From NCBI GenBank assembly GCA_964394835.1, contig CAYMZA010000003.1:1-41189 (forward strand): a stretch of 41,189 bases of DNA, given 5' to 3'. Below, piece after piece: positions 8,211-17,104 of the stretch (within the stretch, counting starts at the first letter, position 1; each line of letters opens with the position of its first letter). This DNA comes from UM-FILTER-36-13 sp964394835. Lineage in GTDB: Bacteria; Patescibacteriota; Patescibacteriia; UBA1558; GWA2-36-10. Position numbers and translations under genes: made by a program. The notes beneath the pieces were generated by a model. That model saw nothing but the letters and a program-made list of their open reading frames with translations. It did no database searches and was not told the DNA's origin.

Positions 8211-9635
8211 TTAAAATGAAGATAAAATTACTGGATCTAAAGGTAAGTATGGTAACATATCTTCATTGTATTCATTATCATCAAAAAACCATAATATATT
8301 ATCAAATAATAATTTTACAATAGAACCATTTTCTACTTCAGAAACATTAATTAATATTTCAATAACCACACCCTCTTTATCAATATCTAAAGAATTATTA
8401 ATAGTTAATATATTATTATTAAAAGTAAAATTATTTATTTTATTATTATTGATATATATTTCTATGTCTTCAAGATTAGTAGCAACACTTTCTAAAAACC
8501 AAGAAAGTTTTTTCAACTCAATGCTATCATTAACACTTTTAATACTAATCTCTTTTATGGTATTCCAACCCTCAGATAAACTAGTATACTTATTATTATC
8601 TTCTATTATTAAAAAATTATCTTTAACATATATATCACCTAAAAATAACTTATCATCTATATTAATATCTGAACCAGAAGAAAAACCAATACCATTAATG
8701 CTATTTAATACAAAACTATATTTACCTTTCAATAGTTTAGAAGTATGCAATTGTAAACTAATATCTTCTTTATTATTCAAAACTAAAATATCATCTAAAA
8801 TAAAATCTATAATTCCATCTTTTTGATTATAATAACCCTGAGAGATAGCTAAACCATTATTTAATAAAACAAACAATGAAGCATCAAGATATTCTTCTGT
8901 TTCACAAGTAATACTTAAATTATAAATATCTACAGCTTCAGTTAAACTTCCCAGAGAAAAAGAAACTAATTTATGAGAAATATTACTAGGCAAGAAAAAA
9001 GGATAAAAATTATCAAGATAAGTATATATACTACCTTTATCAACAAAAGAAATTAAACCACTCTTTAAGGGAAAGGTAGCATCTGGTGTAAATAAAGATT
9101 TATCCATACCATGACTTAAAACAATACTAAATGGATCTTCAAAACTAAATTGTATAATATCTCCTATATTTACATCAGAAGATGGTATTATAAAACTAAA
9201 AGTATTGTTACCATTGGATAAAGAATAATTATCTAAATCAAAATATAAGTATCCATAATTATCAAATACAGCATCATAACCTAATTGAACACCATTATGA
9301 TATATTTTTAAATCATTAAAAATTGTAGACTTATATAATCCTTGAACATATATTTTTAATTTTTGAAGAAAAGTATTATTATCTTTAGCTAAAATATTAA
9401 ATTCAAAAATGGAAGTATTTCCTACACTAGGAACCATACTATTATCTTTAGAGTTTACTTGAACTTCTGCTTTATTAAAAGTATAGCTATAAGCTGATGT
9501 AAGTGGTCCTTTATCTATCCCTAATGATGATATAAAAATACCTACTGCTATTAATAATGCAATAATATAAAAAGTAAGGCTAGTCTTTCTACTAGATTCT
9601 TTTTGAACTATATTTGGTATTAAATGCTCAAACAT
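8211..9635 (-). CDS. Membrane-anchored beta-rich protein of unknown function
   Basis: No family is recognised. The 474-aa protein has a short cytoplasmic start (about 20 residues with SSRKTS), then one membrane segment (about 21-42, YIIALLIAVGIFISSLGI). A long extracytoplasmic region rich in Asn, Ser, Asp and beta-prone residues follows. Two parts of that region look like beta-sandwich modules: around 50-190, with FEFNILAKDNNTFLQKLKI, and again around 350-450, with WNTIKEISIKSVNDSIELKK. It is likely a surface-exposed single-pass protein. A promoter with a good -10 lies upstream. It stands between prfB and the exchanger, which gives no functional hint. Confidence 0.7.
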   Translation of the reverse strand: MFEHLIPNIVQKESSRKTSLTFYIIALLIAVGIFISSLGIDKGPLTSAYSYTFNKAEVQVNSKDNSMVPSVGNTSIFEFNILAKDNNTFLQKLKIYVQGLYKSTIFNDLKIYHNGVQLGYDAVFDNYGYLYFDLDNYSLSNGNNTFSFIIPSSDVNIGDIIQFSFEDPFSIVLSHGMDKSLFTPDATFPLKSGLISFVDKGSIYTYLDNFYPFFLPSNISHKLVSFSLGSLTEAVDIYNLSITCETEEYLDASLFVLLNNGLAISQGYYNQKDGIIDFILDDILVLNNKEDISLQLHTSKLLKGKYSFVLNSINGIGFSSGSDINIDDKLFLGDIYVKDNFLIIEDNNKYTSLSEGWNTIKEISIKSVNDSIELKKLSWFLESVATNLEDIEIYINNNKINNFTFNNNILTINNSLDIDKEGVVIEILINVSEVENGSIVKLLFDNILWFFDDNEYNEDMLPYLPLDPVILSSF

Positions 9636-9641
9636 ATGTAT

Positions 9642-9670
9642 ATTATACTATATATACAAAATAAAGTAAA
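9642..9670 (-). promoter_or_regulatory. Promoter of the 474-aa membrane protein gene
   Basis: TTTACT (9670-9665), a 17-nt spacer and TATAAT (9647-9642) on the minus strand, in the 37-bp gap after prfB. The -35 is only a partial match. Confidence 0.45.
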
Positions 9671-9672
9671 AA

Positions 9673-10746
9673 CTATTTTTCTAAATTTGCTTGAATAAAC
9701 TCCATTATATCACCATCTAAAACATTATCAGGATTATTAGATTCATGCTTTGTTCTATGATCTTTTACCATTTTATATGGGTGCAAAACATAGGATCTAA
9801 TTTGATTACCCCAAGCTGCTTCTGTATATTCACCTTTTAAAATCTTTTTTTCTTCTTCTTTTTCTAACTCTAAATATTGTTGTAATTTACTTTTTAAATA
9901 AACTAAAGCTTGTCTTTTATTCTGTAATTGAGATCTTTCATTTTGACATACAGCAGTTAAACCTGTAGGTATATGAGTAATTCTAACAGCAGAATCCGTA
10001 GTGTTAACTGACTGCCCTCCTCTTCCAGAAGCTCTAAATGTATCTATTTTTAATTCTTCACCTTTGATATTAAGATCTGTTTCTTCTAACTCTGGTAATA
10101 CTCTAATCATAGCAAAAGAAGTATGTCTAGCATGATCAGCATCAAAAGGAGATAATCTTACTAAACGATGTACTCCTGCTTCATTTTTTAAATAACCAAA
10201 AGCATAATTACCTTTAATTTTAAATGTAGCACTTTTAATACCTGCTTCTGCTCCAGAAGAAGAAGATAAATATGAAACTTTCCAATTATTTCTTTCTGCA
10301 AAACGTAAATACATTCTTTCTAGCATTGCAGACCAATCTTGAGCGTCATCTCCACCTGCGCCAGCCTGAATACTTAAAATGGCTGTATATTTATCATACT
10401 TACCTTGTAAATATATTTGTTTCTCTAAATCTAAATATTTGTTTTTAATCTCTTCAAAATTATTATTTAATTCTTCTATTAATTCCTCTGCTTGTTTATC
10501 TTTAATCAAAGAATTTAAATTAGATATATTGTTCTTTAATTCCTCCCAATTATTTATTTCATCTTCTAGAAAAGAAGCTTCAGAATTTATACTTCTAGCT
10601 TTATCTTGATTATTCCAAAAATCAGGAACAGACATTTGTTCTTTTAATTCTTTAAGTTTATTCTTTTTATCTTCTAATTTTAAATATTCTATTCCTTTAT
10701 TAATTTTAGAAGATAATTCATTTATTTTATCTTTTAATTCTTCCAT
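9673..10746 (-). CDS. prfB: Peptide chain release factor 2
   Basis: RF2 ends translation at UAA and UGA. The 357-aa protein has the codon-reading tripeptide SPF (199-201, in LVRLSPFDAD), and the catalytic GGQ (243-245, in SGRGGQSVNTT). There is also an N-terminal coiled-coil region. The gene is a single continuous frame: the programmed +1 frameshift at UGA seen near codon 26 of many prfB genes is absent. Its presence argues that UGA is a genuine stop here, unlike in the UGA-recoding Gracilibacteria and Absconditabacteria. It overlaps the stop of the upstream small TM gene by one base. Confidence 0.96.
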   Translation of the reverse strand: MEELKDKINELSSKINKGIEYLKLEDKKNKLKELKEQMSVPDFWNNQDKARSINSEASFLEDEINNWEELKNNISNLNSLIKDKQAEELIEELNNNFEEIKNKYLDLEKQIYLQGKYDKYTAILSIQAGAGGDDAQDWSAMLERMYLRFAERNNWKVSYLSSSSGAEAGIKSATFKIKGNYAFGYLKNEAGVHRLVRLSPFDADHARHTSFAMIRVLPELEETDLNIKGEELKIDTFRASGRGGQSVNTTDSAVRITHIPTGLTAVCQNERSQLQNKRQALVYLKSKLQQYLELEKEEEKKILKGEYTEAAWGNQIRSYVLHPYKMVKDHRTKHESNNPDNVLDGDIMEFIQANLEK

Positions 10747-11114
10747 TATTTACAAATACTTTGTATTACAGCATCTCTTTGTACTGGATCACATAAAAAC
10801 TCTAGTGTTTCATTATTTATAGCTCCGTTATTTACATTAGCTTGAGGATTAAAATTAGCAAATACATCTTGTAATACTAACGGCCCTAATTGCAACATTT
10901 CAAATATTGGTTGTAATCCTGATAAATATTCTTTAACTATTGGAGATAAGTATATAAAACCTATAATTATTGGACCAACAATTAAAATAGTTTTAATAAG
11001 GTTACCAATAACATACCATAGTAATTTTTTCTGTATACCCTTTACTCTTTTTTCTAAATCTTCTAATGTTTCTTGATTTTTTTGTATTAACCTCTTTAAT
11101 TCTTCATCTATCAT
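10746..11114 (-). CDS. Small membrane protein of unknown function
   Basis: This 122-aa protein is not recognised. It has an N-terminal helix rich in Glu and Lys (residues 1-30, coiled-coil-like), then a hydrophobic segment at about 33-55 (LLWYVIGNLIKTILIVGPIIIGFIYL). The C-terminus is hydrophilic and contains two Cys (CDPVQRDAVIQSICK). The stop overlaps the prfB start, implying translational coupling. A similar arrangement could reflect convenience rather than function. Confidence 0.75.
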   Translation of the reverse strand: MIDEELKRLIQKNQETLEDLEKRVKGIQKKLLWYVIGNLIKTILIVGPIIIGFIYLSPIVKEYLSGLQPIFEMLQLGPLVLQDVFANFNPQANVNNGAINNETLEFLCDPVQRDAVIQSICK

Positions 11115-11147
11115 AATATATATTTAATTATTATATCTTTATTATAT

Positions 11148-11177
11148 CAAAAAAACGATAATTAGTTAATTACCGTT
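11148..11177 (-). terminator. Terminator of the B12-type operon
   Basis: Eleven-base arms (11154-11164 and 11167-11177, one G-U pair) enclose a 2-base gap, and a run of seven T follows on the minus strand. The stem overlaps the stop codon of the 186-aa gene, so it marks the operon end. The effective loop is probably larger through opening of the inner A-T pairs. Confidence 0.75.
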
Positions 11178-11730
11178 TAAATATATGATACCATTTTCTT
11201 TTTTTATGAAGATGTATAAAATTAAGAGAACATACTTTTTTCTTTCTTTTCTTAAGTAATGCATATAATAATAGGTAATATATACCTATAAAAATAAACA
11301 ATCCTAGAAAAGTTACCACAAATACAGCTTGCCCAGACCATTGCCAATAATCTTTAGATACATATATTGTAATAGGAACTTTGATACCTGTAGCAGCATT
11401 AAAACTTTTTTTATCTAAAGCTTTACTAATTACAGAAATATTAGTTTTTTTAATACCCTCTTCAAAATTACTAAAATCAGTTTTAATTTTAATCTGAGTA
11501 ACTTGTTCTGGTAATAATTGAATTTCACTATTATTTAAAATTATATTATCTGAATATTCATCTACTTGAATATGTGAAATAATTGGTTCTTTAGAAATAT
11601 TCTTAATACTTAAACTATATTCTTTAATATCTGGAGAAATAAGATCTAAAGAAGAAGGAGATATAGATAAACCTATAGCTTTAGCAGAAAAAGGTAATAA
11701 TAGTAATATAAATATAATTAATTTATACAT
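11170..11730 (-). CDS. Membrane-anchored Ig-like surface protein
   Basis: The 186-aa protein has a signal peptide (about residues 1-18, LIIFILLLLPFSAKA). A single beta-sandwich region (about 20-130) follows, beginning GLSISPSSLDLISPDIKEYS and reading like the N-terminal lobe of pilus-chaperone or DUF916-type domains. A membrane segment (about 135-160) and a very basic tail (KKRKKK and after) complete it. The topology is outside beta domain, inside tail. It begins 5 bp after the transcobalamin-like gene, so it belongs to the same transcript and may anchor or assist that secreted protein. The partner role is inference; the topology is visible in the sequence. Confidence 0.7.
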   Translation of the reverse strand: MYKLIIFILLLLPFSAKAIGLSISPSSLDLISPDIKEYSLSIKNISKEPIISHIQVDEYSDNIILNNSEIQLLPEQVTQIKIKTDFSNFEEGIKKTNISVISKALDKKSFNAATGIKVPITIYVSKDYWQWSGQAVFVVTFLGLFIFIGIYYLLLYALLKKRKKKVCSLNFIHLHKKRKWYHIFKR

Positions 11731-11735
11731 AATTA

Positions 11736-13487
11736 TTAATTAATAGTAGCCCAAAATATTAATTGACCATTTTGTTGTCCAGATTCTATAGTATCATTTG
11801 GAATTGACAACTCTACATTTACTGCTTCAGAATTAGAAGGATTAATAGTTGAATTAAAGTTATCCCACTCTGATTGATTTAAGTTAGTTAAATCAAATAT
11901 ATTATCACCAATAATACTTGCTTCTATATAAATATCAACTGTACCTGTATTAGTTAAACTTAATATATTTTCTGCTGATTGCCCTGCTTCTAAATCACCA
12001 AAGTCAATCATAGACTGATTAATAGTAAAAGATACACTATCTTCATTCTCTGGATTATCATTTAAGATATTAACAGATAAATCTACTATTTCTGAAATAC
12101 CATTACCAATAGTTATATACTCTTTATTACTCCTAATATATGATTCAGTTTGTTCTGAATAAACAGTATATATACCATCTTCATTAATTGTTAAATTAAC
12201 TTGTCCATTTTCATCTGTAATATATATATCATTATTTACATATACTTCAATATTTTCTAATACTAACCAATCACTACCATCAAAATATGTTGTAGTTATA
12301 GTAATATCTTCTCCTGTTAAAAATATATTTTGATTTGTTTCTACTCTAGTAGGTTGAATACCATACTCTCCATATGCCCACAATACTTCATCTCCAGCTT
12401 CTAGAATATATTCATCAGCTGCTACCATACCCGAAGCTGAATTAACCCAATACTGCCATCCTGACATACCCTCAGCATCAATATTATCCACACTTGATAC
12501 ATAAGGTCCATATTCTGTGTCTTGTACTATATAGTCAAAGTTACAAACTTCTGAACCTGAAATTAATAATTCCAAAACATTACTAGCTTCTAAACTAGCT
12601 AAACAAATTGTATTATCTGGCCCTTCAATTCTTAAATCTACATTCACCGTATCATTTGTATTTAAATTAATATAATTTAAAGGATAAGTACCGTTTGATA
12701 ATGATAATAGTGCATAAGAAGTTACCATAGAAGAACCCTCTTCGTCTCCTGTTAACCAAGCAAAAGATCCATCTTCTAATTGTAGACTTTGTAAAAATAG
12801 TATTGGATTATTATCACCTACATACCAATCATTAATATCTATATTCGCTTTATTAAACATTGAAATAATCCAAGCAGTAGAAGCACCATCAGATTCACTA
12901 TTTACATCATAACCAAAACCACCATCTTCATTTTGAATAGTATGTAAATAATCTAAAGCTAAAACAATCTCCGAAGAAGATATAGTTAAATCTGTTTCTA
13001 GTAATGATAAAATAGCTGCGGCTGTATCATTACTGTCTGATTCACCTGTTGTAGACCAAGACCAACAGCCGTCTTCATTTTGATTAGATAATATAAATTC
13101 TTTAATACTTGATATATTATCTTCTGAATGCAATGAAGATAAAGCTAATAATCCCCAAAAATCATCATTTAATAATTCAGAAGATCCTAATTGATTATCT
13201 ACAAAATTATTATTAATAACAGTTAATAAACTATTTAATGTTTCATAATCATCACTTTGCATAGCTGTTAAAGCTAGTATATTTTTACTAGCCGTCATTA
13301 AATCATCTGTATTATTATCTAAATAGCTAATATCAATATTTTCAGCTTGTACTGAAGATAAAGCTTGTGTAATTCAAGTATTTTGTGTTTGATTCTGTAA
13401 ATAGCTAATTGTATTATCATATTCAGCAAAAATTAAAAAAGGAGTTGCTATTAAAGTGATAAGTAAAATAAAAAAGAATTTTTTCAT
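11736..13487 (-). pseudogene. Transcobalamin-like secreted protein with in-frame TGA
   Basis: Reading from ATG at 13485-13487 gives a signal peptide (MKKFFFILLITLIATPFLIFA). The frame then hits TGA at codon 38 (13374-13376) and continues open to 11736, 583 codons in all. Sequence either side of the TGA is coherent and one change (TGG) would restore Trp. The ATG at 13298 is internal to the domain and would give a protein without a signal. Residues about 35-265 are alpha/alpha-toroid repeats with QNEDGCWSW, QNEDGGFGY and LQLEDGSFAW, as in prenyltransferase/transcobalamin alpha domains. About 278-378 matches DUF4430 (the transcobalamin C-terminal-like fold), with GWQYWVNSASG and EYILEAGDEVLWAYG. 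Two Ig-like regions follow. A cobalamin riboswitch lies upstream, which supports a B12-binding role. It may be a recent pseudogene, a readthrough gene or a sequence error. Confidence 0.7.
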
Positions 13488-13545
13488 ATATTTTATTTAA
13501 TTAATTGTAGTTAGTGCATATATATAATATACCTGCACTTTTATT

Positions 13546-13953
13546 TTAAGCCTCTAGAAGATTGTATCTTTTACGTTTTGGACGATGACTAAAAATAGTC
13601 ACACTATTACAAGTAATTCTTAAACTATGATAAGTAGAATCAAATAATACAGTATTTATTGGTTCTAAAATACACCGTCCATTGATATAGTAATTATAAT
13701 CTCCTAAGCCATGTTCTTGTAAATCAATTAATAATAAACAATTATCACCATTAGGAAAATCCCAATCTATTTGTTCATGATAAACAGGATTATATCTTTG
13801 CAAGAAAGATAATAATGTATCCTCTCTATTGTTAACTAATAATGATTTTTCAAGATTTTCTTCTAAATCAGTTATACTTTTACAACTAGGTACAAGAAAA
13901 CCAAGAAAAGAAATAGAACAGAACTTAATAAACATTCTTCTATCTAGACTCAT
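13546..13953 (-). CDS. Small Tat-type lipoprotein-like protein
   Basis: The 135-aa protein is not assigned to a family. Its N-terminus has a twin-arginine motif (DRRMFIKF, residues 4-11), a hydrophobic stretch and a cysteine in LVPSC (residue 24) that could be a lipobox, although VPSC is not a canonical one. Further Cys occur at about 72 and later. The mature part has DYNYYINGRCI and ends in a basic stretch HRPKRKRYN. It has a strong ribosome-binding site (AAAGGAG, 6-7 nt before ATG), unlike most genes here. It is the first gene after the cobalamin riboswitch and terminator, so it is predicted to be B12-responsive and to act at the cell surface. Confidence 0.7.
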   Translation of the reverse strand: MSLDRRMFIKFCSISFLGFLVPSCKSITDLEENLEKSLLVNNREDTLLSFLQRYNPVYHEQIDWDFPNGDNCLLLIDLQEHGLGDYNYYINGRCILEPINTVLFDSTYHSLRITCNSVTIFSHRPKRKRYNLLEA

Positions 13954-13990
13954 TTTACTCTCCTTTGTTTTGAATGAACTTTCATACTTT

Positions 13991-14016
13991 TAAAAAAACC
14001 TCCATACAAGGAGGTC
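13991..14016 (-). terminator. Riboswitch-controlled intrinsic terminator
   Basis: On the minus strand, ACCTCC (14015-14010) pairs with GGAGGT (14003-13998) across a 6-nt loop and is followed by seven T. It is placed between the cobalamin aptamer and the Tat-type gene. Its 5' arm and loop contain CUCCUU, complementary to AAGGAG in the riboswitch P13 loop. Confidence 0.85.
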
Positions 14017-14048
14017 AAAAATAAATTTACTAAATGTTTAATAAACTT

Positions 14049-14150
14049 ATTCTTCCTCTCCTTAGGAAAAAGAATATAATTCAGGTGTCGGACTTTACCG
14101 TAGCTAGGACTGTGAAGGATTTTCACCTTACTTCCCTGAACAATTTTAAA
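14049..14150 (-). promoter_or_regulatory. Cobalamin (vitamin B12) riboswitch aptamer
   Basis: The minus strand carries the conserved cobalamin-box core in order: GGGAA (14129-14125), AAGGUG and AAUCC, the L5 region CAGUCCUAGCUACGGUAA, then GUCCGACACCUG, which closes a stem. A following hairpin P13 (14049-14075, arms AUUCUU/AAGAAU) exposes AAGGAG. The L5 UCCU (14109-14106) is complementary to AGGA in L13 (14062-14059), the expected kissing loop. It is a compact form: the 5' P2 extension looks short. It lies after nrdR and before the Tat-type gene and terminator. The identification is from consensus recognition; no Rfam search was run. Confidence 0.85.
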
Positions 14151-14192
14151 GAATGAATCAATACCTTAACATAATAAAATATAAATTGCAAA

Positions 14193-14648
14193 TTATTTCT
14201 TTTTAACCAATCTCTTTAATTCTTTCTGAAAAGTTTTTACATCTTTAAATGATCTATACACAGAAGCATAACGAATATATGCTACTTGATCAAAAGACTT
14301 TAATCTTTTCATTACAATTTCACCTAATTGTTTAAAAGTTATTTCTATATTAGCCTTTTTTTGAATATCTCTTTCTATTTCTCTAATTAATTTTTGAAAA
14401 TCTTCTTCTAGATATGCTCTTTTTTCCAAAGATGTTCTTAATCCTTTTATTAATTTATTACTGCTATACGCTTCTCTTCTACCATCTCTTTTTATAACAA
14501 TTAAATCTAATATTTTTACTTCTTCAATTGTAGAAAAACGAAAACTACAAGAAGAACACAATCTTCTTCTTTTAATACTAAAACCCTCGCCAACAAGACG
14601 AGAGTCTATAACTCTTGTATTTTTAGAATTACAAGCTACGCAATTCAT
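14193..14648 (-). CDS. nrdR: Transcriptional repressor NrdR
   Basis: NrdR represses ribonucleotide reductase genes in response to ATP/dATP. The 151-aa protein has an N-terminal zinc ribbon (Cys3, Cys6, Cys31, Cys34), then an ATP-cone (about 46-136) with VIKRDGRREAYSSNKL. Its ATG overlaps the ftsZ stop as ATGA, so it is translated with ftsZ. The partner reductase genes are not in the window. The cobalamin riboswitch immediately downstream hints at a B12-dependent (class II) reductase, but that remains inference. Confidence 0.95.
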   Translation of the reverse strand: MNCVACNSKNTRVIDSRLVGEGFSIKRRRLCSSCSFRFSTIEEVKILDLIVIKRDGRREAYSSNKLIKGLRTSLEKRAYLEEDFQKLIREIERDIQKKANIEITFKQLGEIVMKRLKSFDQVAYIRYASVYRSFKDVKTFQKELKRLVKKK

Positions 14649-15811
14649 CTATTTTTCAATTTATTTCTTAAAAATGGAGGTATGTCTAATTCTTCTTCCT
14701 CTTTACTTTTGGGTACCTCAACTACATCATCTTCTTCTTTTTTATTAAAAGCTTTTTTAACTGTTCTTTCTTCTGCTTTTTTAGCATATGTTTCTGTATG
14801 AGGTATATTTGGTTGAATAGCATTTGGTTCTTGATTATCATCACTACCTTTAAAGCCTGTAGCTATAACTGTAACTTTAACTTCTTCTCCTAAACTTTCA
14901 TCAATAGCTGCTCCAAATATAATCTTAGCTTCTGAATCACAATTAGCTGTTATAACTTCAGCAGCCTCACTTACTTCTAGCATAGAAAGGTCTGTACCAC
15001 CTGATATAGTGAATAATACACCAGTAGCTCCATTTATTGATAATTCTAGCAATGGACTGTCTATAGCGGCCTTAGCAGCATCCTGAGCTCTACTTTCACC
15101 ACTAGCAGTGCCAATACCCATTAAAGCTGAACCTGCCTGACTCATAATAGCCTTAACATCAGCAAAATCTACATTAACTAACCCAGGTACTGTTATAACT
15201 TCTGAAATACCTTGAACACCTTGTTTCAAAACTTCATCTACAATACCAAATGCTTCCAAAAGAGAAGTCTTCTTATCAATAATCTGTAATAATCTATCAT
15301 TAGGTATAGTAATAGTAGTATCTACTTTATCTAATAAATTATCTAATCCTCTATCAGCTATATCTTTACGTTGTACTCCTTCAAATGTAAATGGTTTAGT
15401 AACAACAGCTACTGTTAAAGCTCCTGCTTCTCTAGCAATATCAGCTATAACTGGAGCTGCACCAGTACCTGTACCACCACCTAAACCACAAGTTATAAAT
15501 ACCATATCAGAACCTTCTAAAAACTTCATTATCTCTTGCTCATTTTCTTCAGCACTTTTTAATCCTAATTCAGGATCCATACCAGCACCTAATCCTTTGG
15601 TAGTACCTCTACCAATATGTATCTTTGTAGGAGCTATAGAATGATGTAAGGCTTGAGCATCAGTATTAACTGCTATAAAATCAACACCTCTAATTTTAGA
15701 TGCTACCATCCTATTAATAGCTGAATTACCACTACCACCAACACCAACTACTTTAATTTTAGCAAATGTTTCAATTGGAGGTATTACTTCTTTTATATTT
15801 TTCTTAACCAT
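14645..15811 (-). CDS. ftsZ: Cell division protein FtsZ
   Basis: FtsZ is the tubulin-like GTPase that forms the division ring. The 388-aa protein has the nucleotide-binding start VVGVGGSGNSAINRM, the tubulin signature GGGTGTGAAPV (about 107-117) and the T7-loop aspartates in NVDFADVKAIM. A charged linker leads to the C-terminal peptide EELDIPPFLRNKLKNR, which would bind FtsA. It ends in TGA overlapping the nrdR start, and lies 16 bp after ftsA. Confidence 0.97.
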   Translation of the reverse strand: MVKKNIKEVIPPIETFAKIKVVGVGGSGNSAINRMVASKIRGVDFIAVNTDAQALHHSIAPTKIHIGRGTTKGLGAGMDPELGLKSAEENEQEIMKFLEGSDMVFITCGLGGGTGTGAAPVIADIAREAGALTVAVVTKPFTFEGVQRKDIADRGLDNLLDKVDTTITIPNDRLLQIIDKKTSLLEAFGIVDEVLKQGVQGISEVITVPGLVNVDFADVKAIMSQAGSALMGIGTASGESRAQDAAKAAIDSPLLELSINGATGVLFTISGGTDLSMLEVSEAAEVITANCDSEAKIIFGAAIDESLGEEVKVTVIATGFKGSDDNQEPNAIQPNIPHTETYAKKAEERTVKKAFNKKEEDDVVEVPKSKEEEELDIPPFLRNKLKNR

Positions 15812-15827
15812 TTTATTTATCTTTAAT

Positions 15828-17078
15828 TTATGATCCTGGTAATATAGATTTAACCTTATTTTTTACTTTATTAAATATATTATCTAAGAAAGAAAAGTTA
15901 GATAAAAAACCTGAATTATCTTCTAGATTTTTATCAGCCCATAATACTAAACCTAAGGCTGTAGTATATTCTAAATCATTTAATTTATCTATGGGGAAAT
16001 CTTTTTTAACAGGATATCCTAGAAAAACAGGTAGTTTTAATACTTTCTTGCCTAAATCAACTATTTTATCTACTTTGGCACCTCCTCCTGTTAAAACTAC
16101 TCCCGCTGGTAACTTACCACTCTTATCAATTTTTTTCAACTCTTCATTTACCATTTTAAATATTTCTTCCAATCTTGCTTCTGTAATCTCAGCTATGTCT
16201 TTTTTACGAACATAACTACCTTTTGGTTCATCTTCTGAATACTTATTTAAATCAACCTCATCTCTTTTAGATATACCATCAGATATTGCTTTAGCATGAT
16301 CTTTTTTAACAGACTCAGCAGTATCAACAGCTGTTTTTAAACAAATAGCTAAATCATTAGTAATATGACTAGCACCTATTGGTAAAACAGCAGTGTGTAA
16401 TACAGAACCCTCTTCAAAAACAACTAAAGAGGTAGTTGAAGCACCAATATTAACTACAGCAGAACCTATTTCTTTATGTTTACTAGTTAAAACAGCTTCA
16501 GCATTAGCTAAAATTGATAATACAATTTTTTCAATATCAAAACCAGCTCTATGTATGCATCTACCCAAAGTTTTAATTTGAGAAGATAAAGCAAGTATAA
16601 CTTGAGTTTCAACTTCTAAACGTACTCCAGACATTCCTACTGGATCTGCAATATTCATTTGATCATCTAAATTGTATGCTATTTGTAAAGTATCTAAAAC
16701 TTCATAATTAGGTATATTAACAGAACTTTCTGCTGTTTCTGTAGCTCTTTCTATATCAGACTCTTCTACAGTACCATCAGCTTTAGAAACCGCTACTACA
16801 CCCTGACTATTAATAGTTTTAATATGTGAACCAGATATACCTACTATAATTTGATTAACATTAACACCACTCATTCTTTCACATTTTTCTATAGTTTCAG
16901 AAACAGAAGAAATAACATCTTCTACAGAAGATATACTTCCTCTAGTTACTCCTTGAGAAGGAGTATCAGCAGCTCCAATAATCTGTAAATCACCCTCAGG
17001 TAACCGTTTAGCCATTACCATTCTTACAGTACTGGTACCGATATCAAGACCAGTAATTATATCTTTATTACTCACCAT
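15828..17078 (-). CDS. ftsA: Cell division protein FtsA
   Basis: FtsA is an actin-like ATPase that tethers FtsZ to the membrane. Seen in the 416-aa sequence: the phosphate-1 motif ITGLDIGTSTVRMVM (about 7-21), the connect and adenosine motif GVVLTGGGAKVDKI, and a C-terminal amphipathic helix ending in FNKVKNKVKSILPGS, the likely membrane anchor. It is first in ftsA-ftsZ-nrdR and is preceded by a near-consensus promoter. Confidence 0.96.
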   Translation of the reverse strand: MVSNKDIITGLDIGTSTVRMVMAKRLPEGDLQIIGAADTPSQGVTRGSISSVEDVISSVSETIEKCERMSGVNVNQIIVGISGSHIKTINSQGVVAVSKADGTVEESDIERATETAESSVNIPNYEVLDTLQIAYNLDDQMNIADPVGMSGVRLEVETQVILALSSQIKTLGRCIHRAGFDIEKIVLSILANAEAVLTSKHKEIGSAVVNIGASTTSLVVFEEGSVLHTAVLPIGASHITNDLAICLKTAVDTAESVKKDHAKAISDGISKRDEVDLNKYSEDEPKGSYVRKKDIAEITEARLEEIFKMVNEELKKIDKSGKLPAGVVLTGGGAKVDKIVDLGKKVLKLPVFLGYPVKKDFPIDKLNDLEYTTALGLVLWADKNLEDNSGFLSNFSFLDNIFNKVKNKVKSILPGS

Positions 17079-17104
17079 GTAGTTATTTTATAATTATATT
17101 ATAT

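Noticed and set aside
13374..13376. UGA recoded to Gly or Trp across the genome (as in Gracilibacteria/Absconditabacteria or Mycoplasma)
   Set aside because: prfB is intact with SPF and GGQ, three genes in the window end in TGA, and no other gene shows an internal TGA.
13511..13536. AGTGCA/TGCACT inverted repeat after the Tat-type gene as a minus-strand terminator
   Set aside because: No T-run follows on the minus strand; the T-rich side is on the plus strand, where there is no gene.
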